NCBI GenBank assembly: GCA_016721865.1
Contig: JADKHF010000044.1
Coordinates: 1-64,000 of the forward strand
Direction: 5' to 3'
DNA: 64,000 bases
Source: Nitrosomonas sp.
GTDB lineage: Bacteria; Pseudomonadota; Gammaproteobacteria; Burkholderiales; Nitrosomonadaceae
The position numbers and the translations under genes were made by a program. Positions 9,011-17,326 of this stretch are shown in pieces (positions within the stretch are counted from its first letter, which is position 1; every line of letters starts with the position of its first letter). Under the pieces are notes generated by a model. The model was not told the DNA's origin and did no database searches. It worked only from the letters and a program-made list of their open reading frames with translations.

Positions 9011-9034
9011 GGGCAAATGATTATTCTCCCCTAC
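9007..9034. repeat. Short REP hairpin (copy 2) upstream of the RAYT gene
   Basis: A single 28-base imperfect palindrome, GTAGGGG...CCCCTAC, with an AT-rich centre (CAAATGATTATTCT). The ends are the same GTAGGGG foot as in the three longer copies. Its first bases supply the TAG stop of the RhuM/Fic frame. It stands 23 bases before the RAYT start, a usual place for a REP partner of such a transposase. It could also act as a hairpin at the end of the upstream message. Confidence 0.8.
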
Positions 9035-9056
9035 CCCCTACAATCATTCGAATACA

Positions 9057-9656
9057 ATGACCTACAATCCAACCATCCATCGCCGCAAATCGATTCGATT
9101 GCAAGGATATGATTATTCACAGGCCGGATTGTATTTTATTACCATCTGCACGCATAATCGGGTGCCATTGTTTGGAAACATTGTTGATGGTGAGATGCAA
9201 TTCAATGAATTGGGGATTGTCGCAGATGAAGAATGGCGCAAAACAGAACATATTCGTTCCCATGTCGTATTGCACGAATTTATCATCATGCCCAATCACG
9301 TCCACGGTATCATCCAGCTCGTAGGGGCGCATTGCATGCGCCCCAATTGCACGCGCCCACATGGCATGCACCCTGAATGCGCGGACTTGGATGAACCACC
9401 AGGGCGCGTGCAACGCGCCCCTACGGCACCACCCACATCAACGGTGCAACCCGCCCCAACGGTGGGGGATGTTGTGCGGGGGTTTAAATCGTCGGTGACC
9501 AAACTGCTTCATGCGATCTCGGGTACATTTTGCCAACGTTTCTGGCAGCGCACTTATTTCGAGCACATTATCCGCAACGAGGATGCTTACCTGAAAATTG
9601 CGGAATATATTCAAACCAATCCCCGGTGCTGGGATACGGACACTTATTATGTCTAA
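9057..9656 (+). CDS. REP-associated tyrosine transposase (RAYT, TnpA_REP, IS200/IS605-like)
   Basis: 199 residues starting ATG 9057. The order of motifs is that of a Y1 transposase: SIRLQGYDYSQAGLYFITI, the HUH metal site in IMPNHVHGII (about residue 77), and the region with the nucleophilic tyrosine (AYLKIAEYIQTNP, about 175-190). RAYTs nick single-stranded REP hairpins next to a GTAG foot and are held to spread them. Residues 89-123 (VGAHCMRPNCTRP...GRVQRAPT) are encoded by a REP element inserted between the HUH core and GDVVRGFKSSVTK. The frame is open throughout, so the protein may still fold, with an extended linker. It lies between rhuM/fic and vapBC. Confidence 0.92.
   Translation: MTYNPTIHRRKSIRLQGYDYSQAGLYFITICTHNRVPLFGNIVDGEMQFNELGIVADEEWRKTEHIRSHVVLHEFIIMPNHVHGIIQLVGAHCMRPNCTRPHGMHPECADLDEPPGRVQRAPTAPPTSTVQPAPTVGDVVRGFKSSVTKLLHAISGTFCQRFWQRTYFEHIIRNEDAYLKIAEYIQTNPRCWDTDTYYV
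9321..9424. repeat. REP/BIME element (copy 3), inside the RAYT gene
   Basis: A 104-bp repeat with GTAGGGGCGC at the left and GCGCCCCTAC at the right end. The left hairpin is GGGGCGCAT/ATGCGCCCC, the right one GGGCGCGT/ACGCGCCC, and between them lie partly decayed unit remnants (GCACGCGCCC, GGCATGCACCC). It falls in the coding sequence of the transposase expected to move it, and the reading frame stays open. Confidence 0.88.
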
Positions 9657-9776
9657 GCTCACGATGTACGGCATCGAAGCAAGAATGGGCCATGCCGGGA
9701 AACACAGGCGCTTTTCGTCCACTTGCCTCCATGCATAATAAAGCGCATCATTCGATGAACTATTCGGAGATAGGCC

Positions 9777-9971
9777 ATGAGAACCACGATCGTATTGGAT
9801 GACGAATTACTGCAAAAAGCGCAAGCCTTAACCCATGTGCAAGAGAAATCCGCGCTGATCAAAGAAGCATTGAAAGCGCTGATCGAACGCGAAAGCGCCA
9901 AAAGGCTGGCAAATCTGGGCGGCTCTGAACCACAGTTGAACGCAATTCCACGCCGGCAAACCAGCGATTAA
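9777..9971 (+). CDS. vapB: VapB-type antitoxin
   Basis: 64 residues: an N-terminal ribbon-helix-helix-like DNA-binding segment (RTTIVLDDELLQKAQALTHV, KSALIKEALKALIERESAKR) and a flexible tail (GGSEPQLNAIPRRQ) that would wrap the toxin. Its stop is eight bases before the toxin start, the usual co-transcribed arrangement. The N-terminus is expected to bind the module's own promoter and repress it together with the toxin. The pair sits between the RAYT gene and hsdR, so it may help to keep this accessory block in the chromosome. Confidence 0.9.
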   Translation: MRTTIVLDDELLQKAQALTHVQEKSALIKEALKALIERESAKRLANLGGSEPQLNAIPRRQTSD

Positions 9972-9979
9972 GTAACTGA

Positions 9980-10354
9980 ATGATTCTGGTCGACACCTCG
10001 GTCTGGATTAACCATCTGCGCAATAACGATCCGCATTTAGTCCGCCTGCTGACTGAGAACAGCGTATTAGGTCATCCCTTTGTTCGTGGCGAACTGGCGC
10101 TGGGCAATTTGCGCCAACGTGAAGAAATTTTGACCGCGCTAGATAACTTGCCCCAGGCCCCCGTTGCTTTTACCGATGAAGTGAATTATTTCATCGAAAA
10201 ACATTCGCTGTTTGGTTTGGGTATTGGCTTGATCGACGCCCATTTATTAGCTGCAACGCAGTTATCCGGCAATACCCGGTTGTGGACTCAGGATAAGCGG
10301 CTCCTGGCCGTCGCCAACCGTCTTAATTTGGCGGCATCTGTTCAAAATGTCTAA
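9980..10354 (+). CDS. vapC: VapC-type PIN-domain ribonuclease toxin
   Basis: 124 residues with PIN-domain acidic residues in place: Asp5 in MILVDTSVWINHLR, Glu in FVRGELALGNLRQRE, and the aspartates of GIGLIDAHLLAATQ and LWTQDKRLLAVA. VapC toxins are Mg-dependent endoribonucleases, often cutting initiator tRNA or rRNA; the target here is unknown. It follows vapB directly, and its 3' end overlaps the hsdR start by eight bases, so it is probably transcribed with the restriction genes. Confidence 0.93.
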   Translation: MILVDTSVWINHLRNNDPHLVRLLTENSVLGHPFVRGELALGNLRQREEILTALDNLPQAPVAFTDEVNYFIEKHSLFGLGIGLIDAHLLAATQLSGNTRLWTQDKRLLAVANRLNLAASVQNV

Positions 10355-12770
10355 ACTCACCGAATCAGCGATTGAAGCGCTGGCGATAAAATTATTCACG
10401 CAGCTCGGTTACAGCCATATCCACGCACCCGACATTGCCCCCGATGGCGACCATCCCGAACGCAGCCGCTATGACGAAGTACTGCTTACCGGCCGTTTAG
10501 AAAAGGCGCTCAATCGTATTAATTCGGGCATGAATGCCACGGTATTACAAACCGCCCTGAAAGAAGTCGAGCGCATTCATTCCCCCGAATTACTCACAAA
10601 CAATGAGACGTTCCATCGCCTGCTCACCGAAGGTGTGAAGGTCAGTTACCAGCACGAAGGCAATGAGCGCGGCGATATCGTCTGGCTGATTGATTTTGAA
10701 AACCCCGGCAATAATGAATTTGTCGTGGCCAGTCAGTTTACCGTCATTGAAAACAACCAGAATAAACGCCCCGATCTGGTGGTGTTTGTGAATGGCATCC
10801 CGCTGGTGGTGATCGAGCTCAAAAATGCCACCGATGAAAACACCACGATTAAATCCGCATTCCAACAACTGGAAACCTACAAACAGAGCATTCCCAGTTT
10901 GTTTACCTGCAACGCCTTGCTGGTCATCTCGGACGGATTGGAAGCCAAGGCCGGTTCACTCTCCGCGGGAATCAGCCGATTCATGACCTGGAAAACCGCC
11001 GATGACGTAGGGGCGCATGGCATGCGCCCTGATGGTGTTCATGATACCCACGAGGACGTATGCGATACGCCCCTACGGCCAGAACTGGAAACGTTGATCA
11101 AAGGAATGCTGAACAAAACCACCTTGCTCGATCTGGTGCGGCATTTTGTGGTGTTTGAGAAATCCAAAAAAGAAGATCCACAAACCGGTGTGATCAGCAT
11201 CAGCGCAGTCATGAAGATTGCCGCCTACCACCAGTATTACGCGGTGAACGCAGCAGTGGCTTCAACCTTGCGTGCAGCAGACATTGGCCTTAATCCAGAA
11301 GTCATGCAAAGCCCGGCCAGCTATGGCTTGCCCGATGTGGCGCAGCAGCCCAGAGGCGACAAAAAGGCCGGTGTCGTGTGGCACACGCAAGGCAGCGGTA
11401 AATCACTGTCGATGGTGTTCTATACCGGAAAGGTGGTGCTGGCGCTGAACAATCCGACGATCCTGGTGATTACCGACCGCAACGATCTGGATGATCAACT
11501 ATTCGATACTTTTGCAGCCTGCAAACAGTTGCTGCGACAGGAACCCAGGCAGGTCGAGAACCGCCAGCAATTAAAAGATTTGTTACGTGTGGCATCCGGT
11601 GGCGTGATCTTTACCACGATCCAGAAATTCCAGCCGGAAGAAGGCAATGTATACGAAGAACTTTCCGACCGGCGCAACATCGTGGTGATCGCCGATGAAG
11701 CGCATCGTACGCAATATGGCTTTAGTGCTAAAACCATCGATGATAAAGATGCGCAGGGTGAAGTGATCGGCAAGAAAGTGGTGTACGGTTTTGCCAAGTA
11801 CCTGCGTGATGCGCTACCCAATGCTACGTATTTAGGCTTTACCGGTACGCCGATTGAAAAAACCGACGTCAACACGCCCGCCGTGTTTGGCCATTATGTG
11901 GATATTTACGATATTGCGCAGGCTGTGGAAGATGGCGCCACGGTGCGTATCTACTACGAAAGCCGCTTGGCAAAAGTCGCCCTGAGCGAAGAAGGCAGAA
12001 ATCTGATCAAGGAACTGGATGATGAACTGGATCAGGATGAGCTGACCGACACCCAGAAAGTCAAATCCAAATGGACGCAGATGGAAGCACTGATTGGCAG
12101 CGAGCGGCGTATCCAGAACATTGCGCAGGATATCGTGAATCATTTTGAAGCGCGCCAGGAAGTCTTTGCCGGTAAAGGCATGGTTGTGTGCATGTCGCGC
12201 CGTATTACCGCTGATCTTTACGGTGAAATCGTCAAACTGCGACCGGCTTGGCATTCCGATGACTTAAACAAGGGCGCGATCAAGGTGGTGATGACAGCGG
12301 CTTCCTCCGATGGTCCGGTCATGGCAAAGCACCACACCAACAAGCAGCAACGCAAGCTATTGGCTGAGCGCATGAAGGATGACAGTGACGAGCTGAAACT
12401 TGTGATCGTGCGTGACATGTGGCTGACCGCTGCCGAAGTGATTGATGAGTTGATCAAAATCAGTAAGGAAATCGTGGCATCTATTAGGCGACAAGGAAGC
12501 CGAGAAGCTTGATTTATCGACCTTTGAATATGCCTTCTACACCGCTGTGGCCAGCAATGACAAATCACGTGAACTGGCAATCGTACTGACCCAGCGGGTT
12601 CGTCAAAATGCTTCGATAGACTGGACCATTAAGGAAAGCGTGAAAGCCAAGCTGAAAGTGATTGTGAAACGCACATTACGACAATTGGTTATCCGCCTGA
12701 TATGCAATTACTGGCGACTGAGATGGTATTGAAGCGGGCGGAAATGATTGCGAATGAACTGGCTGCTTGA
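10347..12770 (+). pseudogene. hsdR: Type I restriction endonuclease subunit HsdR, internal deletion and two frameshifts
   Basis: The first 690 residues are normal HsdR: nuclease motif VFVNGIPLVVIELKNATDE, Walker A HTQGSGKSLSMV, Walker B/DEAH VVIADEAHRTQYG, motif III LGFTGTPIEKTD. After LKLVIVRDMWLT the sequence jumps to AAEVIDELIKISKEIVAS, which belongs near the C-terminus; motifs V and VI (GFDAP..., ARVNR) are missing. A frameshift near 12485 and another near 12685 follow before the end MIANELAA. The motor cannot be functional. Residues 221-243 (VGAHGMRP...DVCDTPLR) come from a REP element that keeps the frame open. It overlaps vapC by eight bases. Confidence 0.9.
11007..11076. repeat. REP/BIME element (copy 4), inside hsdR
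   Basis: A 70-bp repeat starting GTAGGGGCGCATGGCATGCG and ending GATACGCCCCTAC. The left hairpin is GGGCGCATG/CATGCGCCC; the right half has decayed to GGACGTATGCGATACGCCCC. It sits in a variable loop of HsdR between WKTADD and PELETLIKG, and the frame is uninterrupted. Confidence 0.87.
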
Positions 12771-12826
12771 TTACTGACAAATTGTCATACCCTGGCACGA
12801 TTTCAGGAAGAAGGAAGCAGAAAATT

Positions 12827-13081
12827 ATGCGCTGGGTGGTCTACATATTGGAATGCGCTGATTCAAGTCTCTATACCGGCATTACTACAGATTTAGCCCG
12901 CCGAATCGCGGAGCATGAAACGGGTAAAGGAGCACGATATACCCATGGCCGCGGGCCATTCCGGCTTGTACATCAGGAACTCCACAATAATAGAGCGGAA
13001 GCCTCAAAAAGAGAAATCCTAATAAAGGTTATGACTCGCGCTAGAAAGTTAGCATTGATTTCAGGAAGCACCACAGAATGA
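12827..13081 (+). CDS. GIY-YIG nuclease-family protein (YhbQ-like)
   Basis: 84 residues. The GIY-YIG core is visible as VYILECADSSLYTGITTDLA, followed by the conserved RRIAEHETGKGARYT and the C-terminal KREILIKVMTRARKLALI. Stand-alone proteins of this size are probably small DNA-binding nucleases; their role is not settled. ATG 12827 follows a purine-rich AAGGAAGC. It lies 57 bases after the dead hsdR gene and marks the right-hand border of the accessory block. Confidence 0.9.
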   Translation: MRWVVYILECADSSLYTGITTDLARRIAEHETGKGARYTHGRGPFRLVHQELHNNRAEASKREILIKVMTRARKLALISGSTTE

Positions 13082-13305
13082 GAAGGACCCGGCTTACTTC
13101 TGAATGATGCGTGTTACCCCAGATTGAATAACTGAAACTAATGAGGTTTGCATTCTGTCAAATGAATCGAAATGATAATAAGAATTTCCGGCTTACATTG
13201 TATGATGAAGATATGAATTACCAATCTGGCCAGAAAGCTGCTTTATCACGCGCTGGTGCGTAGAATCAACTTTATCTTTAACTAATAATGCACAATGAGC
13301 TTCAT

Positions 13306-13803
13306 ATGAAAAATATTAGATTGATCTATCTGATCGCCGCTCTGCTTGCAACGATTGCAAGCCATTCCGTCTTAGCGCGGGACGGGCATGGTGGAGGTGG
13401 CGGTCGATCTGGAGGAGGCGCTCATTCTGGCGGAAGCGGGCATCCTGGAGGCAGTTATGGTCATACAGGTGGCCACAGTAGTCATGGACATAGTCATCTA
13501 AATATTGGCTTGGGCTATTATAGCCCGGGGTTTTATGGCCCAGGATTTTATGGATATGGTGGTTACGGGTTTGGCGGTTATGGATATGGCGACCCTTATT
13601 ACTACCCACCTTATTATGCTTATCCACGAACCGTGATAGTGCCTTCAACTCCCCCTGTATATATACAGCAGCAACAGGTTCAACCAGTCCAGCCTCAAAC
13701 CAATTACTGGTACTATTGTCAGGATCCGGACGGCTACTATCCATATGTCAAGAATTGCCCGGGGGGCTGGTTACAGGTTGCTCCGCAACCATCTACGCAA
13801 TAA
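13306..13803 (+). CDS. Exported Gly/His/Tyr-rich low-complexity protein
   Basis: 165 residues from ATG 13306. An N-terminal signal peptide (MKNIRLIYLIAALLATIASH, likely cleaved after VLA) is followed by a Gly/Ser/His-rich stretch (GHGGGGGRSGGGAHSGGSG) and then a Gly/Tyr/Phe-rich stretch (YGGYGFGGYGYG). The C-terminal part resembles small outer-membrane-associated proteins ending in YYCQDPDGYYPYVKNCPGGW, which has two cysteines for a disulfide. The YYC...GYYP..KNC pattern is common in uncharacterised proteobacterial envelope proteins. It lies 16 bases before a glycine-zipper lipoprotein gene and is probably co-transcribed with it. Confidence 0.85.
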   Translation: MKNIRLIYLIAALLATIASHSVLARDGHGGGGGRSGGGAHSGGSGHPGGSYGHTGGHSSHGHSHLNIGLGYYSPGFYGPGFYGYGGYGFGGYGYGDPYYYPPYYAYPRTVIVPSTPPVYIQQQQVQPVQPQTNYWYYCQDPDGYYPYVKNCPGGWLQVAPQPSTQ

Positions 13804-13819
13804 CGCAAAGAGTTCAAAC

Positions 13820-14365
13820 ATGTTTATAACAAGAAGATTATGCATATTTCTGATTTTTTGCCTACTAACTGCCTGCGTAAACCTGCCGACGGGTCCAAGT
13901 GTTATGACATTGCCTGGTTCTGGCAAAAGTTTTGATCAGTTTCGTTATGATGATTATGAGTGCAGAGAATATGCTTATCAACAAATTGGTGGCAAGACGC
14001 CTCAACAATCATCCCGAACTAGCGGTGTAGAAAGTGCAGCTATTGGAGCAGGGTTAGGCGCGATTTCCGGCGTTGCCATAGGTGGCGGTGAAGGAGCTGC
14101 CATAGGTTCTGGTGTAGGCCTTTTAGTGGGCGCGCTAATGGGGTTAAGCAGCGGTACATCTTCGGGTTATGAAAGTCAGCAGCGTTATGACATGGGCTAC
14201 ATTCAGTGTATGTATGCGAAAGGCCATCGTGTTCCTGTTTCAGGTAATATCAGCAGCGACCAGCCTGCAAATAGTGGCGTTAATCCAAGAATTTCAACAC
14301 CACCAGCGAAATTTACTCCACCACCTCCGCCATCCGGTAACCCACCTCTACCACCTCCACAGTAA
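13820..14365 (+). CDS. Glycine-zipper lipoprotein
   Basis: 181 residues from ATG 13820. It starts with a lipoprotein signal (RRLCIFLIFCLLTACVNLP; lipobox LTAC). A soluble part (FDQFRYDDYECREYAYQQIG) is followed by a long glycine-zipper segment (AAIGAGLGAISGVAIGGGEG and GAAIGSGVGLLVGALMGL) that can insert in or lie on the outer membrane. Then come QQRYDMGYIQCMYAKGHRVP and a proline-rich tail (PPPPPSGNPPLPPPQ). The function is unknown. It pairs with the preceding Gly/Tyr-rich exported protein, and together they look like envelope structure proteins. Confidence 0.85.
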   Translation: MFITRRLCIFLIFCLLTACVNLPTGPSVMTLPGSGKSFDQFRYDDYECREYAYQQIGGKTPQQSSRTSGVESAAIGAGLGAISGVAIGGGEGAAIGSGVGLLVGALMGLSSGTSSGYESQQRYDMGYIQCMYAKGHRVPVSGNISSDQPANSGVNPRISTPPAKFTPPPPPSGNPPLPPPQ

Positions 14366-14718
14366 TCTGGATTAGCAATCCAAAGTATAGTTTCTATGGT
14401 AGTTTCAATGTTCTCAGACCGAGTGATACCGGGAGTAGGCGTAACATTTTGGGTCGACACAATTATCGTAAATAGGGGGCATCAGCCGAATGCCAATGCC
14501 TAGAACTGATGTGATTAGCATTAAGTGAGAGGGGGATATATTAGTGGGAGATTGGACGCGCGGTATGATTGAGAACGGGGCGAAGCTGAGGCATGGCAAA
14601 ATCTGAGGTAAGTAATTTACAATCGCCCAGATTTGATCGGACAGTTACTTCGTCAAATAGGATAACTGTCCGATCGCCCCCGAGCTGCTACAAAAAAGAA
14701 TTAACAGAAATGTATAAC
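14366..14718. other. Gene-free stretch with one strong hairpin
   Basis: About 350 bases between the glycine-zipper lipoprotein and the convergent exported-protein gene. Short frames on both strands show no recognisable motif. The one clear structure is the inverted repeat at 14635-14675, listed separately. Confidence 0.6.
14635..14675. repeat. Perfect 13-bp inverted repeat (hairpin)
   Basis: GATCGGACAGTTA at 14635-14647 pairs exactly with TAACTGTCCGATC at 14663-14675 across a 15-base loop. No T-run follows on either strand, so it is not a typical intrinsic terminator. It lies between convergent genes, about 45 bases beyond the end of the exported-protein gene, and could be a transcript-end hairpin or a trace of a mobile element. 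Confidence 0.65.
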
Positions 14719-15119
14719 TTACTGAGCTGTCGCACTGCCTACTTCACCAACATCAGCTTTCGCATTATTAAATTGTCTATCCTGTTCCATTTCTGCTATT
14801 TTTCTATGTAATGTTGCTTCCCCCAAATCTTCGGCTAATTCCTTTTCATATGCACGAATATTGGCTTGCAGATGTGATTTAAGATCATGTCCTCGTCTTC
14901 CATAGTAATATGGATGCTCCTCATAATCGTTCAGTTTTGCTGATTGGTTTCTAATTTTTCGGAAACCTCCTTCGCCAAACCTTCATAGTAATTCGCCAAT
15001 GCAGCATGATCGTTCGGATTAATACTGTCTGGAGCCGCCGGAACCTCGGCAAGTGCTGAGGTTGCAACAAAACAAAAAACAAATAATGAAATGATCGTGG
15101 TTACTTTCAGTGCGTTCAT
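14719..15119 (-). pseudogene. Small exported protein, one frameshift
   Basis: From ATG 15119: a signal peptide (NALKVTTIISLFVFCFVATS, cleavage after ALA) and AEVPAAPDSINPNDHAALAN, YYEGLAKEVSEKLETNQ. A one-base shift near 14940 moves the reading into a second frame that stays open for about 73 codons: KLNDYEEHPYYYGRRGHDLK, SHLQANIRAYEKELAEDLGE, and it ends VGEVGSATAQ before TAA at 14719. The charged helical continuation is clearly part of the same protein, so either a sequencing indel or a recent mutation split it. I do not recognise the family. The mature protein would be a small helical periplasmic protein of about 110 residues. Confidence 0.7.
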
Positions 15120-15298
15120 GATAAGTCACCTTATAAAAATGTTGAGATGTTGCTATCTTAACGATCACAATGTGGAACGTATATTGGGGAAACTATGATT
15201 TTTAACTAAGGGAAACCATTAGCAGTTCATTGAAAGAACATCTGTTATAAATCAGATTTAACCGGATAACCGTATTCAGACAATCCGAGCAGGCCAGG

Positions 15299-16327
15299 TC
15301 AGGAAGCCTTGATCTCATTGGACAGCGGTTGTCCGGTGGCAAACTCGGTGACGCTGTTGATGGTCGTTTTGCTGATGGTAGCGATAGCTTCTTGTGTAAA
15401 GAACGCCTGATGTCCGGTGACAATAACGTTCGGGAAAGAAATCAGGCGTTGCAAAACGTCATCGGGAATGATTGTGCTCGATAAGTCACGGAAGAACAGA
15501 TCAGCTTCCTGTTCATAAACATCGATAGCCAGACCACCGAGTTGTTTGCTCTTGAGGGCTTCAATAGCTGCCTCGGTGTCGACCAGTCCGCCTCGGCTGG
15601 TATTAACCAGCAAGGCGCCGCGCTTGACGCGGGCCAGCGTGTCCGCATTCACGATATGGTGCGTTTCCGGCGTCAGCGGACAGTGCAGGGAAATAATGTC
15701 CGCTCTTGCACCGATCTCACGCGGTTCGGCGTAACGTGCTCCGAATATCTCGAATTCCGGCGAAGGGTACTTGTCATAGCCAATGACTTCGCAACCGAAT
15801 CCCAGCATGATGCGGGCAAACACGCGCCCGATCTTCCCGGTACCTACAACGGCAACCGTCTTCCCGTGCAGATCGAAGCCCATCAGTCCGTCGAGCGCGA
15901 AGTTCGAGTCTCTGGTTCGGTTGTAGGCGCGGTGAATTTTTCTGTTTATGGCAAGAAGCAGTGCAACAGCATGCTCGGCGACGGAATAGGGAGAGTAGCT
16001 AACGACCCGGGCCACCTTAAGTCCGAATTGCGCTGCCGCCTTCAGATCCACGTTGTTAAAGCCTGTACATCGCAAAGCGACGAGGCGTGCACCTCCGCCC
16101 GCCAGTGCTTTGAGCACGTCGGCATCCGCCTTGTCATTAACGAAGATACACACCGCATCGTAGCCGACTGCCAGCGCCACAGTGTCCAGATCCAAGGGTA
16201 CGTCGAAATAGGCAAGCTGATGCCCGGCGGCAGCGTTGGCTGCATTCAAGAAATTACGGTCGTAGCACTTGGCACTGAATACTGCGACTTTCATCGAAGA
16301 TGCTCCCGAAGCCAGTGTCTGATTCAT
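15299..16327 (-). CDS. ldhA: D-lactate dehydrogenase (2-hydroxyacid dehydrogenase, LdhA type)
   Basis: 342 residues. NAD site VAVVGTGKIGRVFARIM; catalytic Arg in LLVNTSRGGLVDTEA; Glu in AIDVYEQEADLFFRD; His in VIVTGHQAFFTQEA. The DVYEQEADLFF and IIPDDVLQRL segments are typical of the fermentative LdhA branch, which reduces pyruvate to D-lactate with NADH in the cytoplasm. In an aerobic lithotroph this suggests redox balancing under oxygen shortage (inference). The start could also be the internal ATG at 16294 (MKVAVFSAKCYD), which fits the family N-terminus better. Confidence 0.9.
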   Translation of the reverse strand: MNQTLASGASSMKVAVFSAKCYDRNFLNAANAAAGHQLAYFDVPLDLDTVALAVGYDAVCIFVNDKADADVLKALAGGGARLVALRCTGFNNVDLKAAAQFGLKVARVVSYSPYSVAEHAVALLLAINRKIHRAYNRTRDSNFALDGLMGFDLHGKTVAVVGTGKIGRVFARIMLGFGCEVIGYDKYPSPEFEIFGARYAEPREIGARADIISLHCPLTPETHHIVNADTLARVKRGALLVNTSRGGLVDTEAAIEALKSKQLGGLAIDVYEQEADLFFRDLSSTIIPDDVLQRLISFPNVIVTGHQAFFTQEAIATISKTTINSVTEFATGQPLSNEIKAS

Positions 16328-16476
16328 TCGCGCTACTGACGAAAGAAGCTCCGGCGTATACGAAAATTAAACACCATTCTTTTGCCCATAATTTGAAACA
16401 AACTAATCCTGTAGCTGCTGACTATATTTATGAATTTATAAACTTCTGAATAATTCAGGAATAATTTTAGACATAA

Positions 16477-17232
16477 CTATAGATTACAGAAGGTAAGTTC
16501 AAATGTAACATCACCTTCGTAAACCTTGTTTCTTTGACCTGGTTGAGTGGGGACAAAGCGAATATTCAGAGCATATTTATTGGCGCTGATTTCAGGCACA
16601 CAAGACAATTGATCACTTAAGCTCAACCTCAGCATATGTGCTGTATATTCCGAGCCTGTTTGCTGGAAAATACCTTGATTTGCGACAACTTGCAAGGTCT
16701 TACCACTTTTTCTCAGAAGGTAAAGCACAATACCAAACGCATTGCGTATGGGTTGAAATGGTGTCAGCCATTCGTTAAAGTCTCTATGCCGGTGAGCAGG
16801 GTCCAAGTTCAACCAATAATGATAAGATGGCAAATCAAATACACAACAACCGCCCGGTATCCCAATTCGCTGCTTGATTGTCATTAGCCATTCGTTCTCT
16901 CGCAAATGCTCACCAACCTTTCCGGGAAAATCCAGCATTTCCCGGAAAGTAGTTTTAATATCATTGAGCACATTATCGAGTGCTACCTCAGAAACATCCG
17001 GATTCCTGCGCAACATCTCAAGTATCTGCTTTTGTCGTTCAAGCTCTTGTAATAAATCTGATTTAATATCTGCGCGACTGGTAATTTCGAGAATCTCAAA
17101 TAGTGCAATGAGTGAAGCATGATGCTCAGTTGCGGTATCTTTAGTTGAAAAGAAATCAATTTTGTTAAATAAATCCTCAAGTCGCAGAAGAGTACGGATA
17201 CGTTCATTAAGCGGGTGTTCGTAACAAATCAC
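16477..17232 (-). CDS. zapD: Cell division protein ZapD (YacF)
   Basis: 251 residues with family landmarks: MICYEHPLNERIRTLLRLED at the N-terminus, a helical region (LERQKQILEMLRRNPDVSE), SYHYWLNLDPAHRHRDFNEW in the middle and a beta-domain C-terminus. ZapD binds the FtsZ C-terminal tail and bundles FtsZ filaments at midcell. The order pilC-pilD-coaE-zapD is widely conserved in beta- and gammaproteobacteria, which supports the call. The usual next gene, yacG, is not seen downstream. Confidence 0.95.
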   Translation of the reverse strand: MICYEHPLNERIRTLLRLEDLFNKIDFFSTKDTATEHHASLIALFEILEITSRADIKSDLLQELERQKQILEMLRRNPDVSEVALDNVLNDIKTTFREMLDFPGKVGEHLRENEWLMTIKQRIGIPGGCCVFDLPSYHYWLNLDPAHRHRDFNEWLTPFQPIRNAFGIVLYLLRKSGKTLQVVANQGIFQQTGSEYTAHMLRLSLSDQLSCVPEISANKYALNIRFVPTQPGQRNKVYEGDVTFELTFCNL

Positions 17233-17326
17233 AATAGCTATGCATCCACAAGAAAATTTGGCGATACTGGAATATTGCCTTAGATAGGATTATTTCACAA
17301 ATAATTTCTTAGCAATTTCTTAGCCA

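Noticed and set aside
15542..16339. A 265-codon plus-strand frame
   Set aside because: It is the complement of the well-supported D-lactate dehydrogenase gene.
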